Positions 22,501 through 34,229 of a stretch of 64,000 nucleotides of DNA are shown one piece after another; position 1 is the first letter of the stretch; every line of letters begins with the position of its first letter. Source of the DNA: Beroe forskalii (Eukaryota > Ctenophora > Nuda > Beroida > Beroidae). Made by a program: the position numbers and the translations under genes. The DNA lies in assembly GCA_011033025.1 (NCBI GenBank), contig WFMF01000456.1, positions 1-64,000 on the forward strand, in the 5' to 3' direction. The notes under the pieces were generated by a model. It was not told the origin of the DNA. It saw nothing but the letters and a program-made list of their open reading frames with translations, and searched no databases.

Positions 22501-25500
22501 CCTTCTCGACAATGATGGGTACACGACCTTGCCCTCAGCTACTGGAGTAATAACATATCGGATTTGAAATTTGAAGAAGTAGTATGTAGTAACGAGTTAA
22601 TAAATTTACTAAGCGTATTTTTCTTTATATAATATCACATATTTTGGTATCACATATTTTGGTTTTTCAAACACAAAGAAATACTTTTCTCCAGGACCAA
22701 GCCGCCCACTACCGAAGTGGACACATCATGATCACCATGGGACGGGACTTTGCCTACCAAAACGCTCACAAGTACTTAAAAACCTCGCCATTCTTATCTC
22801 TGAAAATTAGCAACACCAAATTAAGCACTATTCATGGTCCTTCTGCTTTTCTAAATTTTCTAAATTTTCTTAATTAATTTACTTGATTTCCCCACTGAGG
22901 TATTTCAAGAACCTGGATATTCTGATGGGGGCAGTGAACGGGAATGCTTCCTCTCACGGGTTTAGGATGGTCTACTCCACTCCGTCAAGGTATGGTAGAC
23001 GGATAAGGAATTTGGCAATTTAAAGAAACTTCGGCAGACTGGAGGTTCGACGACTTCTCCCAGACTGCCAAAACTTCACATTCTTTCAGTACGGTACATT
23101 ATAAGATAATATTGTAATTAGGATTTTGAGAACATGAGATATAAAGATCAACTTGGCCGGGGAATTTGACTGAATGCCAATTTGATGAGCCGTTTTCAGC
23201 CCATTAGTACCCAACATAGCCTAAAAGCAACAGTTGAATAATTGAAACCGAAATTTCAACCAACTTCATCTTAACAAGGTACATGGATGCAGTCCTGGAA
23301 GCTACCAATGGAACCCTATCCACTAAGCAAGATGACCACTTCCCTTACGCGGACTTCCCCCACGCTTACTGGACAGGATATACTGGTATTTGCCAAACGT
23401 TTTGTCAATACAATGATGGAACATAGCTGTATTATAATCTTCCTGTAAAAGTTTACAAAGTAAGAAAATCTCAAGTTTACAAAAAATCTGAAGTTATCGT
23501 TAGATTTTGAAATTCAACCTCCTCTAAAGTTTTAAAAGAGAGCACATCCCACAATATTAAAACTGAAATCTCTCTCAGTAATCCCTCTGAACTTTGAACT
23601 AGGCTCAATAAACCCAGGATACTTCACCTCCCGCCCCGCTCTGAAAGGCTACATCAGAGACAGCAACAACATGCTGCAAACCTGCAGACAGCTTGAGGTG
23701 CTGGTCGGTAGCAAGCGGTAAGTTAGGAGATAAACGGCCGTAAACGGACCTTTCGACACACCTTTATAAAATACATAGACACGGTGCGCGAAGGGATCTA
23801 TTTCAGATAGAACCCGCGTAGCGGGTTCTATCTGATAGAATGATACGAGTGCGCGCAGCGCACGAGTTTTCATTCTTTGTGTAATCCCGAGACGAAGTCG
23901 AGGGATTACACTTAAATAGACTCTGAGAGCACCGTGTCTATGTATTATAGATGAGTCCGGGTTATTGCATGAGAGTCTAAAAACACAACTTATGGAAGTA
24001 ACTGGTAACACAATTGGCAGAACAAGCATTTCAGCTTTTCAAGAGATTCAGTGCTTTGATTGGTTGATTTGAAACTTGCAGAATTGAATTGAGGATGACA
24101 GGAGAAGGATGGTTCATGAACAGAAATAATTGATAATTGTATGAGTTAAACAGGAGTATGTTTCAAAGAATACTATTGTACGATTACAAATGCAACAACA
24201 AAAACAATATCAATCAAAGAATCGATACAACAACAACAATGTCAACGAATAGGGTCACTATTATAATCTGCAGGAGCATGCAAAAGGCCAAAAGAGGTAA
24301 AAGGACTTTTTCGTGTAAACAAGTAAAGCAGAGCCAGAACGGCGAAACGAAACAGTGCAGAAACTGTGAATGAGAGAATGAGAAACCGTTTGATAAATGA
24401 TATTGCTCCGAAACCAGTGGCACGTGCGCGCGCGCGACACGTGACCTTGATTTGGTACAGTAACAGTGGCACGTGTGCGAGTCACGTGGAACGGTAATTA
24501 CATGTTTAGAGAGATTCTCGCGGGAACGAAACATTTGGTATACATGTTGCTAGTAAAAGTGCGTGTTGTTTGAGAGGAGTACAATACACTGAAACTATGT
24601 GATAGAGACAGTGAATGTATTTGATAGAGGGATTCTGCCAGCGTGTCTATCGCTCTATTTTTTATCCCCTCCCGCTGGCTAAATCCTCCCGCAATAACCC
24701 GGACGAATTTATAATAAGGACCAGTTACCGACTGGTAAATTAGTAAATTCATTCCTTTTTTACTAAGCTTCTCATAACATAATTTCGCTTAATTCTTTCC
24801 CATTCCCATCTTCTTCCTGAGATAGTCAGATCTTTTTCCCCCTTCCAATCCTCCCAAACACCCCACAGATGTGACGCTGACTCGTTGTGGCTAGCCCTGA
24901 GCGTAGCCCAACATCACGACGCTATAACCGGTACTAGCAAGCAGCACGTAGCAGATGACTACGCTAGACAGTTGGCAGTGGGCCAGGAGTTTTGTGAAGG
25001 AGTTATCAACAGGGGCTTGGAGGAACTCTCAGGGATGGATAGTGGAGGTAGGGTTAAATATCAAAAGATCGTAAATTATTTCCTAGGTAAGTGTGTGATG
25101 TAGGATTGAAAAGTTGCCACTTCTCTTCTTCTCAGTATCACTGTGAAACGTCATCAATTCTTCATTCTAAAGCCTGATAATGACGTCACTCCTCCCCAGG
25201 TTTGCAGTCGTGCAGGCTGCTGAATGAGAGTGTGTGCAGTGTGACAGCACAGAGTGGTTATAAGCCCGTTACTGTGGTGGTGTATAACGCGAGACCTGTT
25301 CAGAGGAACGAATACGTCAGGGTAAGTACGGGATAACAGGCTATACGTCATCATTATTAACACTAGGAGATATCGTGATTAGGAACTCTCAACTTTAAAC
25401 CGTCTATTAACCGTCTATTTCTTTTTTGAAGTTAATCTCAAAATGAGGATCAAGTCAATATTTCATGTAATTATTCTCCACTTTTTAACCTACCATCCCA

Positions 25501-28500
25501 GATACCACTGCTACACCCGCATTACAGAGTAATAGACCTGTCCACCATGGAACCCATCACAGCCTCCTTTGTAGCTACCAGTCCTAATACCAAACGAGTA
25601 AACCCACAAGCCATGCCAATCGGTGAGAAGAGGAGGATGTGAGAATTTGAATACCTTATTACAGGAAATATCGCCTTCAGAAAAATGAGCCTACATGTCA
25701 TTAAGCTACATGAAATTAAGCCCTTTTTGAGGCCCTTGGGCTTAATTACATGTAAGCCTAATTTGATGCATTCTTAAATACATGCAGCCAAATTATCATT
25801 GTGGAAATAGAAATTTCATGAGATTGAAATTTCAGCCTTGTATTCAAATAATTAAAACTTTATTATATGTTACGAATTAGGAATTTTGGCTTTATTCCTC
25901 ATTTGACACTTTGATAGTTTGAATTACTATCCAATTACCACTGAACACAATTAATTTCAATTAGGGAATTTTCAGAGACGATAATTACTATGACAAAATA
26001 ACCTATAGAATAAGTCATCACAGCATCATGAGAATCTTATCACTTTATCAGGTGCATCAAATTGATGATAGAATGTATTTCCACAAAACACCACATAATA
26101 GTTGATAATCATAACGGCCTTGGAAACATTACATGCTATGTAAATTCAGCTAGATGAAGATTTGAAGGTATAATGGAGGGTCAAGGAGTGAGATCCAGGA
26201 TGTGTTTCTTGGCAACACCAGTGGCTTTCCATCCGGCATCAATTCAAAGCTTATTAATCATGCAATACTGTATCAATACTGATTGAAAAAAATCGATGTT
26301 TTCGAACTTATTAAGTTCAAATTTGCTTGAAAAAATAGTCCTCATGAAATTAAGAATACATGTCATTAAGGTGCATGAAATTAAGCCCTTTTTGAGACCT
26401 TAGGGCTTAATTATATGTAAACTTAATTTCCTGTAATAAGGTAGTTCAACTCATTTGAAAGCTTCGGAATCTAACACCTACTCGCCATTTCTAATTGTAG
26501 AAATGGCCTCAGATATGGCCCAACCCGCCAAAGCTCAACTTATAACAGAACTCTGTAATCACTCCATTTAATATGTCAATTCTCTCAGAGGTGGTATTCG
26601 AAGCCTTCCTCCCAGCGATGGGGTTCTCCTCATACCAACTAGCCCCCTCCTTCTTCTCCTTCCACTCTCACCGCCTGGTGTCTCAACCAGTGGAGGAGGA
26701 TATCAAGATAGAATCCAAGGTAATACCATAGAATCCAAGGTAATACCATCTCTATAAAAATAAGTTTCAATTGAGTGAAAGTCTCGAAAATCTGCCCTTG
26801 AACGATTGAAAATTGAAAAGGCAGACTTAGAAACCTTTCATGTCAAGTTATTAATTAGTTCAAAAGACGGCAGAAATCCTTGCAAATTTAAAACTAAAAG
26901 TTATCCTTCGATTCCCAGACGCTGGTGGTAGAGTTCGACAGTAAGACAGGATCCCTGAAGAGCATCACAAACAAAGCATTTGATATGATCCATGACATGT
27001 TGGGGTGCAGAGTCATGGAGTATCAGAGCAGTACGGGGGATGAGAAGGATAAACAGGCATCAGGTATTATAGGAAAACAGAAGTTTGTTTGGAAACCCAC
27101 GGCTGACGACAACTAGCACATGCTATTCGAAAGCTACTGTTCTCAAATTTTCTCGTATCAAAATTGAACGTGTCCAATATAATATGTTCAACTTGCTCCC
27201 TTAGAGCCTTAGCCACGATGGTACTTCCGTCGTATTAAAGTGCCATTTTAAATTTCTACTAAAACACTGAAATTGCCACAACACGAATAACCACAACGAG
27301 CTGACTTTTTAATGCAAAGTACTTTCAAATCATCATCAGTGAAAAAGTCATTGAGTTACCTCAAATTTGATTGTAATTTTAAATTTCCTCATTTTCCACC
27401 CATCCCTTGCAGGAGCGTACATATTCCGGCCAGCAGAGAGCGCCCCCACTGAGGTAGGATCCCCAGTCCTCACTAACTACCTGGTGGGAAAGGAGTTCTC
27501 TGAGGTGTGGCAGGACTTCGGGGAATGGTGAGATTTGAAAATTAAACAGGTTTCCCTGAGACACATTTCCGGGACCCCTAAAAGCAGTTTGATTTTGTCA
27601 CAAAAGTTTAAAAGTGCAACGCAGAATTTAAAAAAAAACAGTTTTAAAATTACATTTTCGGAACAGGTTTTTGTCTTTGATATCATCAATTCCCCATACT
27701 AACCCCTGATAATGACGTCACTAACTCCCCATTCTAACCCCTGACAATGACGTCACCAATTCCCCATTCTAAGCCCTGATAATGACGTCACTAATTCCCC
27801 ATTCTAACCCCTGATAATGACGTCACTAATTCCCCACTCTAACCCCTGATAATACTGAAGTCACTAATTCCCCATTCCAACCCCTGATAATGACGTCACT
27901 AATTCCCCATTCTAACCCCTGATAATGACGTCACTAATTCCCCATTCTAACCCCTGATAATGACGTCACTAATTCACCACTCTAACCCCTGATAATGACG
28001 TCACTAATTCCCCATTCTAACCCCTGATAATGACGTCACTAATTCCCCATTCTAACCCCTGATAATGACGTCACTAATTCCCCACTCTAACCTCTGATAA
28101 TGACGTCACTAATTCCCCATTCTAACCCCTGATAATGACGTCACTAATTCACCATTCTAACCCCTGATAATGACGTCACTAATTCCCAATTCTAACCCCC
28201 TGATAATGGCGTCATTAATTCCCCATTCTAACCCCTGATAATGACATCAATAATTCCCCATGCTAACCCCTGATAATGACGTCACTAACTCACCACTCTA
28301 ACCCCTGATAATGACGTCACTAACTCACCATTCTAACCCCTGATAATGACGTCACCAATTCCCCATTCTGACCCCTGATAACGACGTCACTAACTCCCCA
28401 CTCTAAGCCCTGATAATGACGTCACCAACTCACCATTCTAAGCCCTGACAATGACGTCACCAGGGCGAGTCTGGTTACTCGGCTGTACTATAACAAGGAC

Positions 28501-31077
28501 TACGTAGAGGTGGAGTGGACGGTGGGACCTATTCCAGACGATATGGGACGGGAGGTTATCATCAGGTGAAATAGGGAACTAGGGGCAGTGAATTTGTTGA
28601 TCAAATTTATTCTACACTTTTATTGCTGACCTACGACATCATCACAAGATTTTCGAAAGATCTTCTGTTGAACTATTCTCTCGTATAATTCCCTCGTATA
28701 TCGAACCAATAAATCGTTTAAACATCTACCTCCAAAAATCTTGTTTCCTTCTCAGATACGACTCGAGTCTGAAGACAAACTCCAAGTTTTACACGGACAG
28801 TAATGGGCGGGGCATGATGCAGAGGATCCTCAACAAACAACCAACTTGGGATCTCAATGTCACAGAACCAGTCGCAGGTGACTCTCTCAATCTCATTACA
28901 TGACTCGTCTTGAATCTTTGAATGTAATGATTAAAAGTCCATCAGGACCTTCAAATTTTGAAGGCAGAATGAGAATCAAAAGCTAAATCATATCAATTCA
29001 TTCAGAGATTCAGTTCTCATCTCATTCCCTAAATAACTTGTTACCTCCTTCTTGTTACCTCCTCTTCAGGTAACTATTACCCTGTAAACACGAAGGCAAC
29101 CCTACTGGACGAGGACAGAGGGGTGCAGCTCACAGTGCTAACGGACAGGTCTCACGGAGCTGCCTCATTGGACCAAGGACAGGTAGAGTTATCTCAAACT
29201 TTGGCTTGAGATGAGTCTCTCACCCTTAGCACATTGGGGAATGGCACAGAATCGAACCTGGGATCTTCCGATCACGAACCAGACTTGTTACCATCACAAC
29301 AACTACCTGTTACCATTAAACCAAATTCACCAGGTAGAGTTTATGGTACACAGGAGGTTACAGGTGGATGACGACAGGGGAGTTGATGAGCCTCTTAATG
29401 AGACAAGGGATGGTCAGGGGCTGGTTGTCAAGGGTAGACACTGGCTCTACTACTCCAGTGAGTTCTTTAGTGGGAAAAATTGGATATTTCAAATCACTAT
29501 TTCAAATTTGTTAATTTGATAATAAATGTAGAATTTCTGACTTCATGATTTCACTCATTTGACGTTTTCGATCGAATATCACTTGAATCTTTTCAATTAT
29601 CGATGCATCCTTTTCAGAGTTCCAGTCCATGGATCGAACTAGAGTCCTCTCACAAGAACTATTCTACAGACCAACAATAGCTTTGGGCTTAGGTTTGTTG
29701 AGGGTTGACACAATGACGCACTCGTCGTTTTGAATAGCACTGCCAGTTTTGTGCATGACCTGAAACTTTGATCTGTCGCTGGGCAGTGACTGAAAATCCG
29801 AGTACTTCAAACACTCGGACAAGACGCCATGCTACGCAATAATTTCAATTTGTTATCATTGTTAACAGATAATTTCACTTTGTTATCATTGTTAACACTT
29901 TAGAATAAATCCAGCAATTTCTCTAACACACATTCCCACCAGACATCCCGGCACCAGAACACCCAGCTAGAGGGTTCAGTGACAGTGCAGTTAACAACAT
30001 GTACATCAACGTGTTGACTGTCATCAACGTGGACTACCAGGGCGACGTTTTTGTGAGTTTTTCAGGAATATATTTCAAAAGGAAGAAAAGATTTTTTTAG
30101 ATTTTCGGATTTCAATTTTTCCGTTTTCCAGTTTCAGACGGAGCATTTTCCAACTTGAAGCAACCTCGGACATAGGATGAAATTTCATAGAATGGAACTC
30201 TAAGTTGTGTCTAATATTCCACAAATTTAAAATTCCAATCGACAATTGCTCAAAAAATTAATCATTGCTGAGTTTCCAAAATTCTCGGATAAGTAACGAA
30301 GGGTCCCTCGATTTTCCAATGTTTTGGTCCGATTTCTGTCAAGCCCAAATTCATGTGGAGAACAGAATAATTTTCCAAAACATCTTAAAATCAAATGAGG
30401 GACACTTAAGAGACTTAAATGGCCTTTATAAAACTTTTTTTTTAACCGGCCTTTTTAATCAACTCTATGGACAAAAATCGAGTTTTGAACCACGAGACTT
30501 GGAAAAAAATTTTTTTATTTTACCAGGTGAAAATTTTTAAAATCCAATCAAACCAATTTGCTGTTCAAACTAAAATAAATCATTTCTTCCAGGCATTATC
30601 CTAATGCGTTCAAGAGAAGCTAACACTGTATTATAAGGCAATTCACACCCTCACTGTGGATCTGAACCTTGTCTTATTTTGAAACTCGTGGAGTTCGCGG
30701 AACCGGGTATGGAAAAAAAATTTTACATCGTTTTTGTCCAAAATAGTTATAATTGTTATTTATTAAGAGGTAGATGTTTTTAAAACGATTTACTGATACA
30801 AGCTACTCTATTTGTTCATCAGATATTTTCGTCAGCGTTTGTTCCAATGCATTTTGAAAATCCCTGTCGGATCATTCTTTTCGGTGAAGTTAGTAAGAAA
30901 CTCACCCCCAATAGTTAGTAAACATTCACACTCGCAGGTCTGGCTGGAGACAGACCCATTTCCCACGTTAGAGACGAGGCATACCACACGAGGGGAGACG
31001 AGGGTAGTGTCATTATGTTGCAACCCCTACAGATCAGAACTTTCTTTGCAACCTACAAACCTAAAGTGGAGTTTTAG
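16564..31077 (+). CDS. MAN2B1: Lysosomal alpha-mannosidase (GH38), one internal exon not found
   Basis: Cleaves alpha-mannose from N-glycans in the lysosome. Exons: 16564-16652, 16978-17143, 17339-17444, 17601-17719, 18052-18211, 18471-18578, 18777-18883, 22695-22771, 22900-22989, 23279-23385, 23618-23717, 24869-25086, 25200-25321, 25502-25622, 26589-26719, 26919-27063, 27413-27527, 28464-28565, 28756-28877, 29070-29182, 29334-29457, 29618-29692, 29943-30052, and the last 30938-31077. Phases agree to residue 909. There is a signal peptide at 1-16. PHTHDDVGW gives zinc ligands His61 and Asp63, DPFGH gives the nucleophile Asp185, and QHHDAITGT lies in exon 12. Later motifs: GNYYPVN, LTDRSHG, MVHRRL, and a terminal LQPLQIRTF. 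Phase and comparison with the human enzyme predict a missing exon of about 57 codons between 30053 and 30937; I could not find it. Intron 7 contains a 3.5 kb transposon. Confidence 0.92.
17704..17774. mobile_element. Short element at the exon 4 donor with 16-bp flanking repeat
   Basis: CGCAACCATTGACCAG (the end of exon 4) occurs at 17704-17719 and again at 17759-17774. Between them lies a reverse-oriented copy of the dispersed TGACGTCA element, beginning GTGACGTCATTATCAT. The first copy joins the element's own GTGACG as donor. The second copy is followed by GTAATA, which looks like the former donor. Using the downstream donor would add an in-frame TAG, so the element-supplied donor is needed for a full protein. 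Confidence 0.8.
17775..17815. repeat. Displaced fragment of mannosidase exon 5 in intron 4
   Basis: GGCAGATCGACCCTTTCGG, part of exon 5 around the catalytic Asp185 (also at about 18115-18137), is repeated here inside intron 4, directly downstream of the duplicated end of exon 4. It reads like a template-switching scar and has no acceptor of its own. Confidence 0.78.
17820..18045. repeat. TGACACCACTT array ending at the mannosidase exon 5 acceptor
   Basis: Irregular 14-17 bp units around CACTCTGACACCACTT. The last unit runs into CTTCTGCAG, the acceptor of exon 5 at 18052. It shares its core with the PLBD1 intron 2 array, on the same DNA strand although the genes point in opposite directions. 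Confidence 0.87.
18993..22547. mobile_element. Transposon copy B, complete, with 0.9-kb terminal inverted repeats
   Basis: 3555 bp, from CTCCAGTAGCTGAGGGCAAGG to its reverse complement, with TA on both sides (18991-18992, 22548-22549). Inverted repeats are about 0.93 kb (18993 to about 19930, about 21640 to 22547). The centre has open frames of 80-105 codons on both strands (such as 20198-20506 plus and 20928-21227 plus), none matching a transposase I recognise. It sits in mannosidase intron 7 and must be spliced out with it. High similarity to copy A suggests fairly recent activity. Confidence 0.9.
23769..23946. mobile_element. 178-bp inverted-repeat MITE in mannosidase intron 11
   Basis: Ends AATACATAGACACGGTGC and its perfect reverse complement. 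The interior is a set of nested hairpins (GAACCCGCGTAGCGGGTTC; GTGCGCGCAGCGCAC). Non-coding. Confidence 0.78.
23945..24714. mobile_element. 0.77-kb inverted-repeat element adjoining the MITE
   Basis: Left end TTATAGATGAGTCCGGGTTATTGC pairs, with a few mismatches, with the reverse complement of GCAATAACCCGGACGAATTTATAA at 24691-24714. It contains a CACGTG-rich palindromic patch near 24420. Its open frames on the minus strand have no family resemblance. Confidence 0.65.
25148..25190 (+). repeat. Dispersed TGACGTCA element in mannosidase intron 12
   Basis: Reads ACGTCATCAATTC, then TTCATTCTAAAGCC, then TGATAATGACGTCA, and ends nine bases before the exon 13 acceptor. The intron is only 113 bp, so the element makes up more than a third of it. 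Confidence 0.8.
25654..26441. mobile_element. 788-bp TA-flanked inverted-repeat element in mannosidase intron 14
   Basis: Terminal CCTTATTACAGGAAAT and its exact reverse complement, each flanked outside by TA. Subterminal blocks around ATGAAATTAAGCCCTTTTTGAG followed by GGGCTTAATTA occur near both ends. TA duplication suits a Tc1/mariner-type non-autonomous element. No coding capacity. Confidence 0.83.
26711..26748 (+). repeat. Duplicated donor of mannosidase exon 15
   Basis: GAATCCAAGGTAATACCAT occurs twice in immediate succession at the exon-intron junction. Use of the first donor keeps the frame with exon 16. Confidence 0.85.
27683..28463 (+). repeat. 36-bp minisatellite derived from the dispersed element, ending at exon 18
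   Basis: About 21 units of TGATAATGACGTCACTAATT plus CCCCATTCTAACCCC. The last unit ends TGACGTCACCAG, whose AG is the acceptor of mannosidase exon 18 at 28464. The unit matches the right part of the 45-bp element scattered elsewhere in the window. Every unit carries the TGACGTCA palindrome (a CRE-like site), but here it is in an intron. Confidence 0.92.
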
Positions 31078-31840
31078 AGGAAGGGCTAAGGAAGACTTTA
31101 GTAATTTTCATATTTCATGGGTTCTGAAGGACTATACGATAAGATTCTTTTTTGATAAATATTACTTATTAGATTTAAAATATTACGCAGATAGTAGTAT
31201 AGTTATATAATATGGCTGCATGATCCTTCTTTATAGACTCTATCATGGAAGCTTCCGATATCATTCAACTGAAATTGCAGTGAAGTTCCCCATATTACCT
31301 CTCAAACATTTACATATTACTTTGCACATGGTCGCTCTCTGATAACAAAACTCCGTCACTCTGGTGTCTTGATATGCATGAGTCTGTGTTCTTTAGTTCT
31401 TTAGTTAGAAAAATAGGCGGTTATTTTCAACAATTTGGCAGCGCGCTCAATGTTAATTCCGTCATTGCAACCGCCTATTGATTCTGAGCGTACATAAGAT
31501 AACGATAAACGAATCGAATAGAAGTATGCCCAAATTACTTCTATAAAATATTTGATTTATTAGCAATAAGTTAATAATGCTAGTACAATATATAAATATT
31601 ATTTCTTTGCTGAGATTAGAGTCCCATACAAAGGACAAGTCAATGATATAAACTGCACCTTTTGTCTGCCAAGATACACCATGTGATATTATTAAAGTTT
31701 GATTTTCTTGATTGCAGAGAGAAGGTTGAAGTTCTGTAGACCTTCATTATCATATTATTAGTTCATTGGGTTTTGTAGCTTTGTAGCGATACTCAGGTAC
31801 TGGGCTGGCCCCCACGCACGTGAAAAACAGGCAGTTCAAT

Positions 31841-31882
31841 ACGTCATCAACTCACTACATTATGCTATGATGATGACGTCAT
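31841..31882 (+). repeat. Dispersed TGACGTCA element, single copy
   Basis: ACGTCATCAACTCAC ... CTATGATGATGACGTCA, direct orientation, intergenic. Confidence 0.78.
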
Positions 31883-32495
31883 CTCAGCTTCTCAAATTTC
31901 TCTTGAGCGCAGTAAAATGTATTATGCCAATCAGTATATAATAGTATAATAATAGTATATAACTAAAATATTTTACAGCGTTTCATATGAATATAGGGAT
32001 ATATTTCCATAATTTGTCATGATTTAAAAGATCTAGACCGATGAGATATCTCTCTCAACATCCTGATACTCAGATATCCGTCCCACGTTTAGGATTATAG
32101 ATGTGGTCTGCTTCTGATTAATATATAGGATGATATGGGTACCATGGAGGGGAATATATCGTAGGTATATCTTTGCTTATTTAAAGTTAATATTTCATCA
32201 ATTCGTGCGATTTGCCGATTTTTTACGATTCTCCCATCTATAAAAAGATAAAAGCAGCAGTTCAAGACTGTTCAATATAATATAGATATTCAAGGTAAGG
32301 TAAGAACAGAGTATTCCTTTGCTTGATATTATACTTCGTACGATTCTCCCCTCTATCCAATATTATATATTTTCTATCTGCCACACAGTAACATCTGCCA
32401 GCGTTTTAAATTGAAAGTGTTTCCAATCACCTCCTTCATCATAACAGACAATTGCTCCATCTCACGGCTCCCTACAAGCAATACACGATTTCCAA

Positions 32496-32538
32496 TGACG
32501 TCATTATCAGGGCTTACAATGGTGAGTTGATGACGTCA
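32496..32538 (-). repeat. Dispersed TGACGTCA element, single copy
   Basis: TGACGTCATTATCAGGGC ... GGTGAGTTGATGACGTCA, reverse orientation. Both ends are perfect TGACGTCA, making this the best-preserved copy. Confidence 0.82.
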
Positions 32539-32784
32539 CACCTACCAATATGTGTTATTGTCTGCAGTTTCTACTGATTGCAAAACACCAACGCTTGGTG
32601 CTGCTGTGTGCTGCTGTTTGACGTAAAATGCCCCACCTTTTCTATAGATCTGCCTTATTTCATTAAATTGTAAACTTTAGAAAACTGAAAAGTCCGTTAT
32701 GATTTGTTTCATTTTGTATTTTATAGTTTGGTGAAAAATCTGTTAGATTTAACTGAAATATCGGAGGATAATCTACAAGCATTA

Positions 32785-32967
32785 GGAGCCCGTAACGTTC
32801 GTCGGTCGATCGAATGGTCCCTAATGACTTGAATCGTGTTTAAATGAAAAATATTTAGTTGTTTCCCAACTAGCTCAAAGATTACTATTTAAAACACATC
32901 AGTCGATCAAATGAAGTTGATCGATCGACCAATTCCATTCGATCGACCGACGAACGTTACGGGCGCC
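32785..32967. mobile_element. Hairpin MITE with 30-bp perfect inner repeats
   Basis: Arms starting GCCCGTAACGTTCGTCGGTC are perfectly inverted over 30 bases, with ends GGAGCC and GGCGCC. The flank is TTA on the left and TCA on the right, a possibly decayed 3-bp duplication. Confidence 0.78.
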
Positions 32968-34229
32968 TCATATTCTAGAATGATTAATTTTCAGTATTTT
33001 CATCTTGGCTCGGCAGAGTGAAGCGAAATTTTTTCTTAAATTCCAGAAAAAAGTTTGTTTGACTCTGCTAAGAAGAGAACACTGAAAATTAATGAATCCG
33101 TTATATTATGATTTTGTCAGATGGATTTGTTAATAAATTTTATAAGCGTAATGGAGTATTCCAACTTCTCAAGCCATGCGCAGTTTGGTGAATAACCCTT
33201 TATGCTCTTAAGATTTTCTCCTAATTTAGTAATTGGAGATTTACAATGGTTGTTATTAATCTTCTTGTTATCTTGCAACGAATTAATAAACTTTAAAACC
33301 AAATAGGGTTTGATTGATTGAAACCCACGCTGGGGTACCACTAAGGGCTTTGAAAGAAATACAATAGTACCATAATAAATATAAAATCCCTATCTAGGGC
33401 ACTCCACGATGTGAATGAAATCAAAATTGATACGTCAATGGCAATGCAAGTTAATTGTTATCTTTCGGCTACAAATAAAACCAAATAAGGTTTATGGTAA
33501 TGGCATTGTCCGTAGTTACTAACGTACTAAGAATTACAGATTACAGGAACAATCCGAGGCATGATCCGCGTTTTGAAATCCACTATTTGAGGGCAATATA
33601 TTATCCTCCGTAAGATATCACTGTCTTACTACATTTAGACGGTATCAGATAGGTCCATTCGGCGAATCAGCGCGCGAGATGATCGTGGACCAGCGCGTTG
33701 ATTGTCAGACCCGGGAAAGACGACTTATTCCAGCCCCAAATAAGCGCTAAAATACGCGTTTTTAACTCATCAAATGTTCGGTTAAACCTTTGATAGTGAC
33801 GACATTTTACCAAGCAAATCTCAAATCATATGACCCATAAAAACAAATAATGAGTGCTAAAACCATATACTCCCCGGTCTAATATACTCCGCAAGTATAG
33901 CACCTGCAAACATAGACGGTTCACGTACTCAGGTCTACCATTTAGTGCTCTGGACGACAACATATTGGGGGGTTTAGTTATATAGCCAATCACCGTGCAG
34001 CATCCTGCAAATCAAGAGCACTGATTGGTTACTCCCTACTGCACAGTGGGTAAGCACTAGATTATAAAATACCACGGGGATAGAAATGAGTATATTTATA
34101 TCTATCTTAGCACCTGCAGCAGGAGACATATAGTGGACTCCTGCACCCATTTCAAAGGGGATCATTGCTTAACATTGTAACACTCTTAAGGGGGATAGAG
34201 TGATGGGCGCGGGTGGTTGCTCATTTCCT

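Larger units (their letters stand above)
31078..34229. other. Intergenic region without recognised genes
   Basis: AT-rich sequence after the mannosidase stop. It contains two copies of the dispersed TGACGTCA element (31841-31882, 32496-32538) and one hairpin MITE (32785-32967). The open frames at 33117-33341 and 33974-34165 show no family features. Confidence 0.6.

Noticed and set aside
24214-24534. Overlapping minus-strand frames of 74-106 codons in mannosidase intron 11
   Set aside because: They lie inside an inverted-repeat element, in three competing frames, with no family features.
27683-28463. CRISPR-like regularly spaced repeats
   Set aside because: Units are contiguous with no unique spacers, in an animal intron: a minisatellite.
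30265-30540. 91-codon frame as the missing mannosidase exon
   Set aside because: Apart from a chance LRDL it does not align with the GH38 C-terminal region and lacks suitable splice phases.
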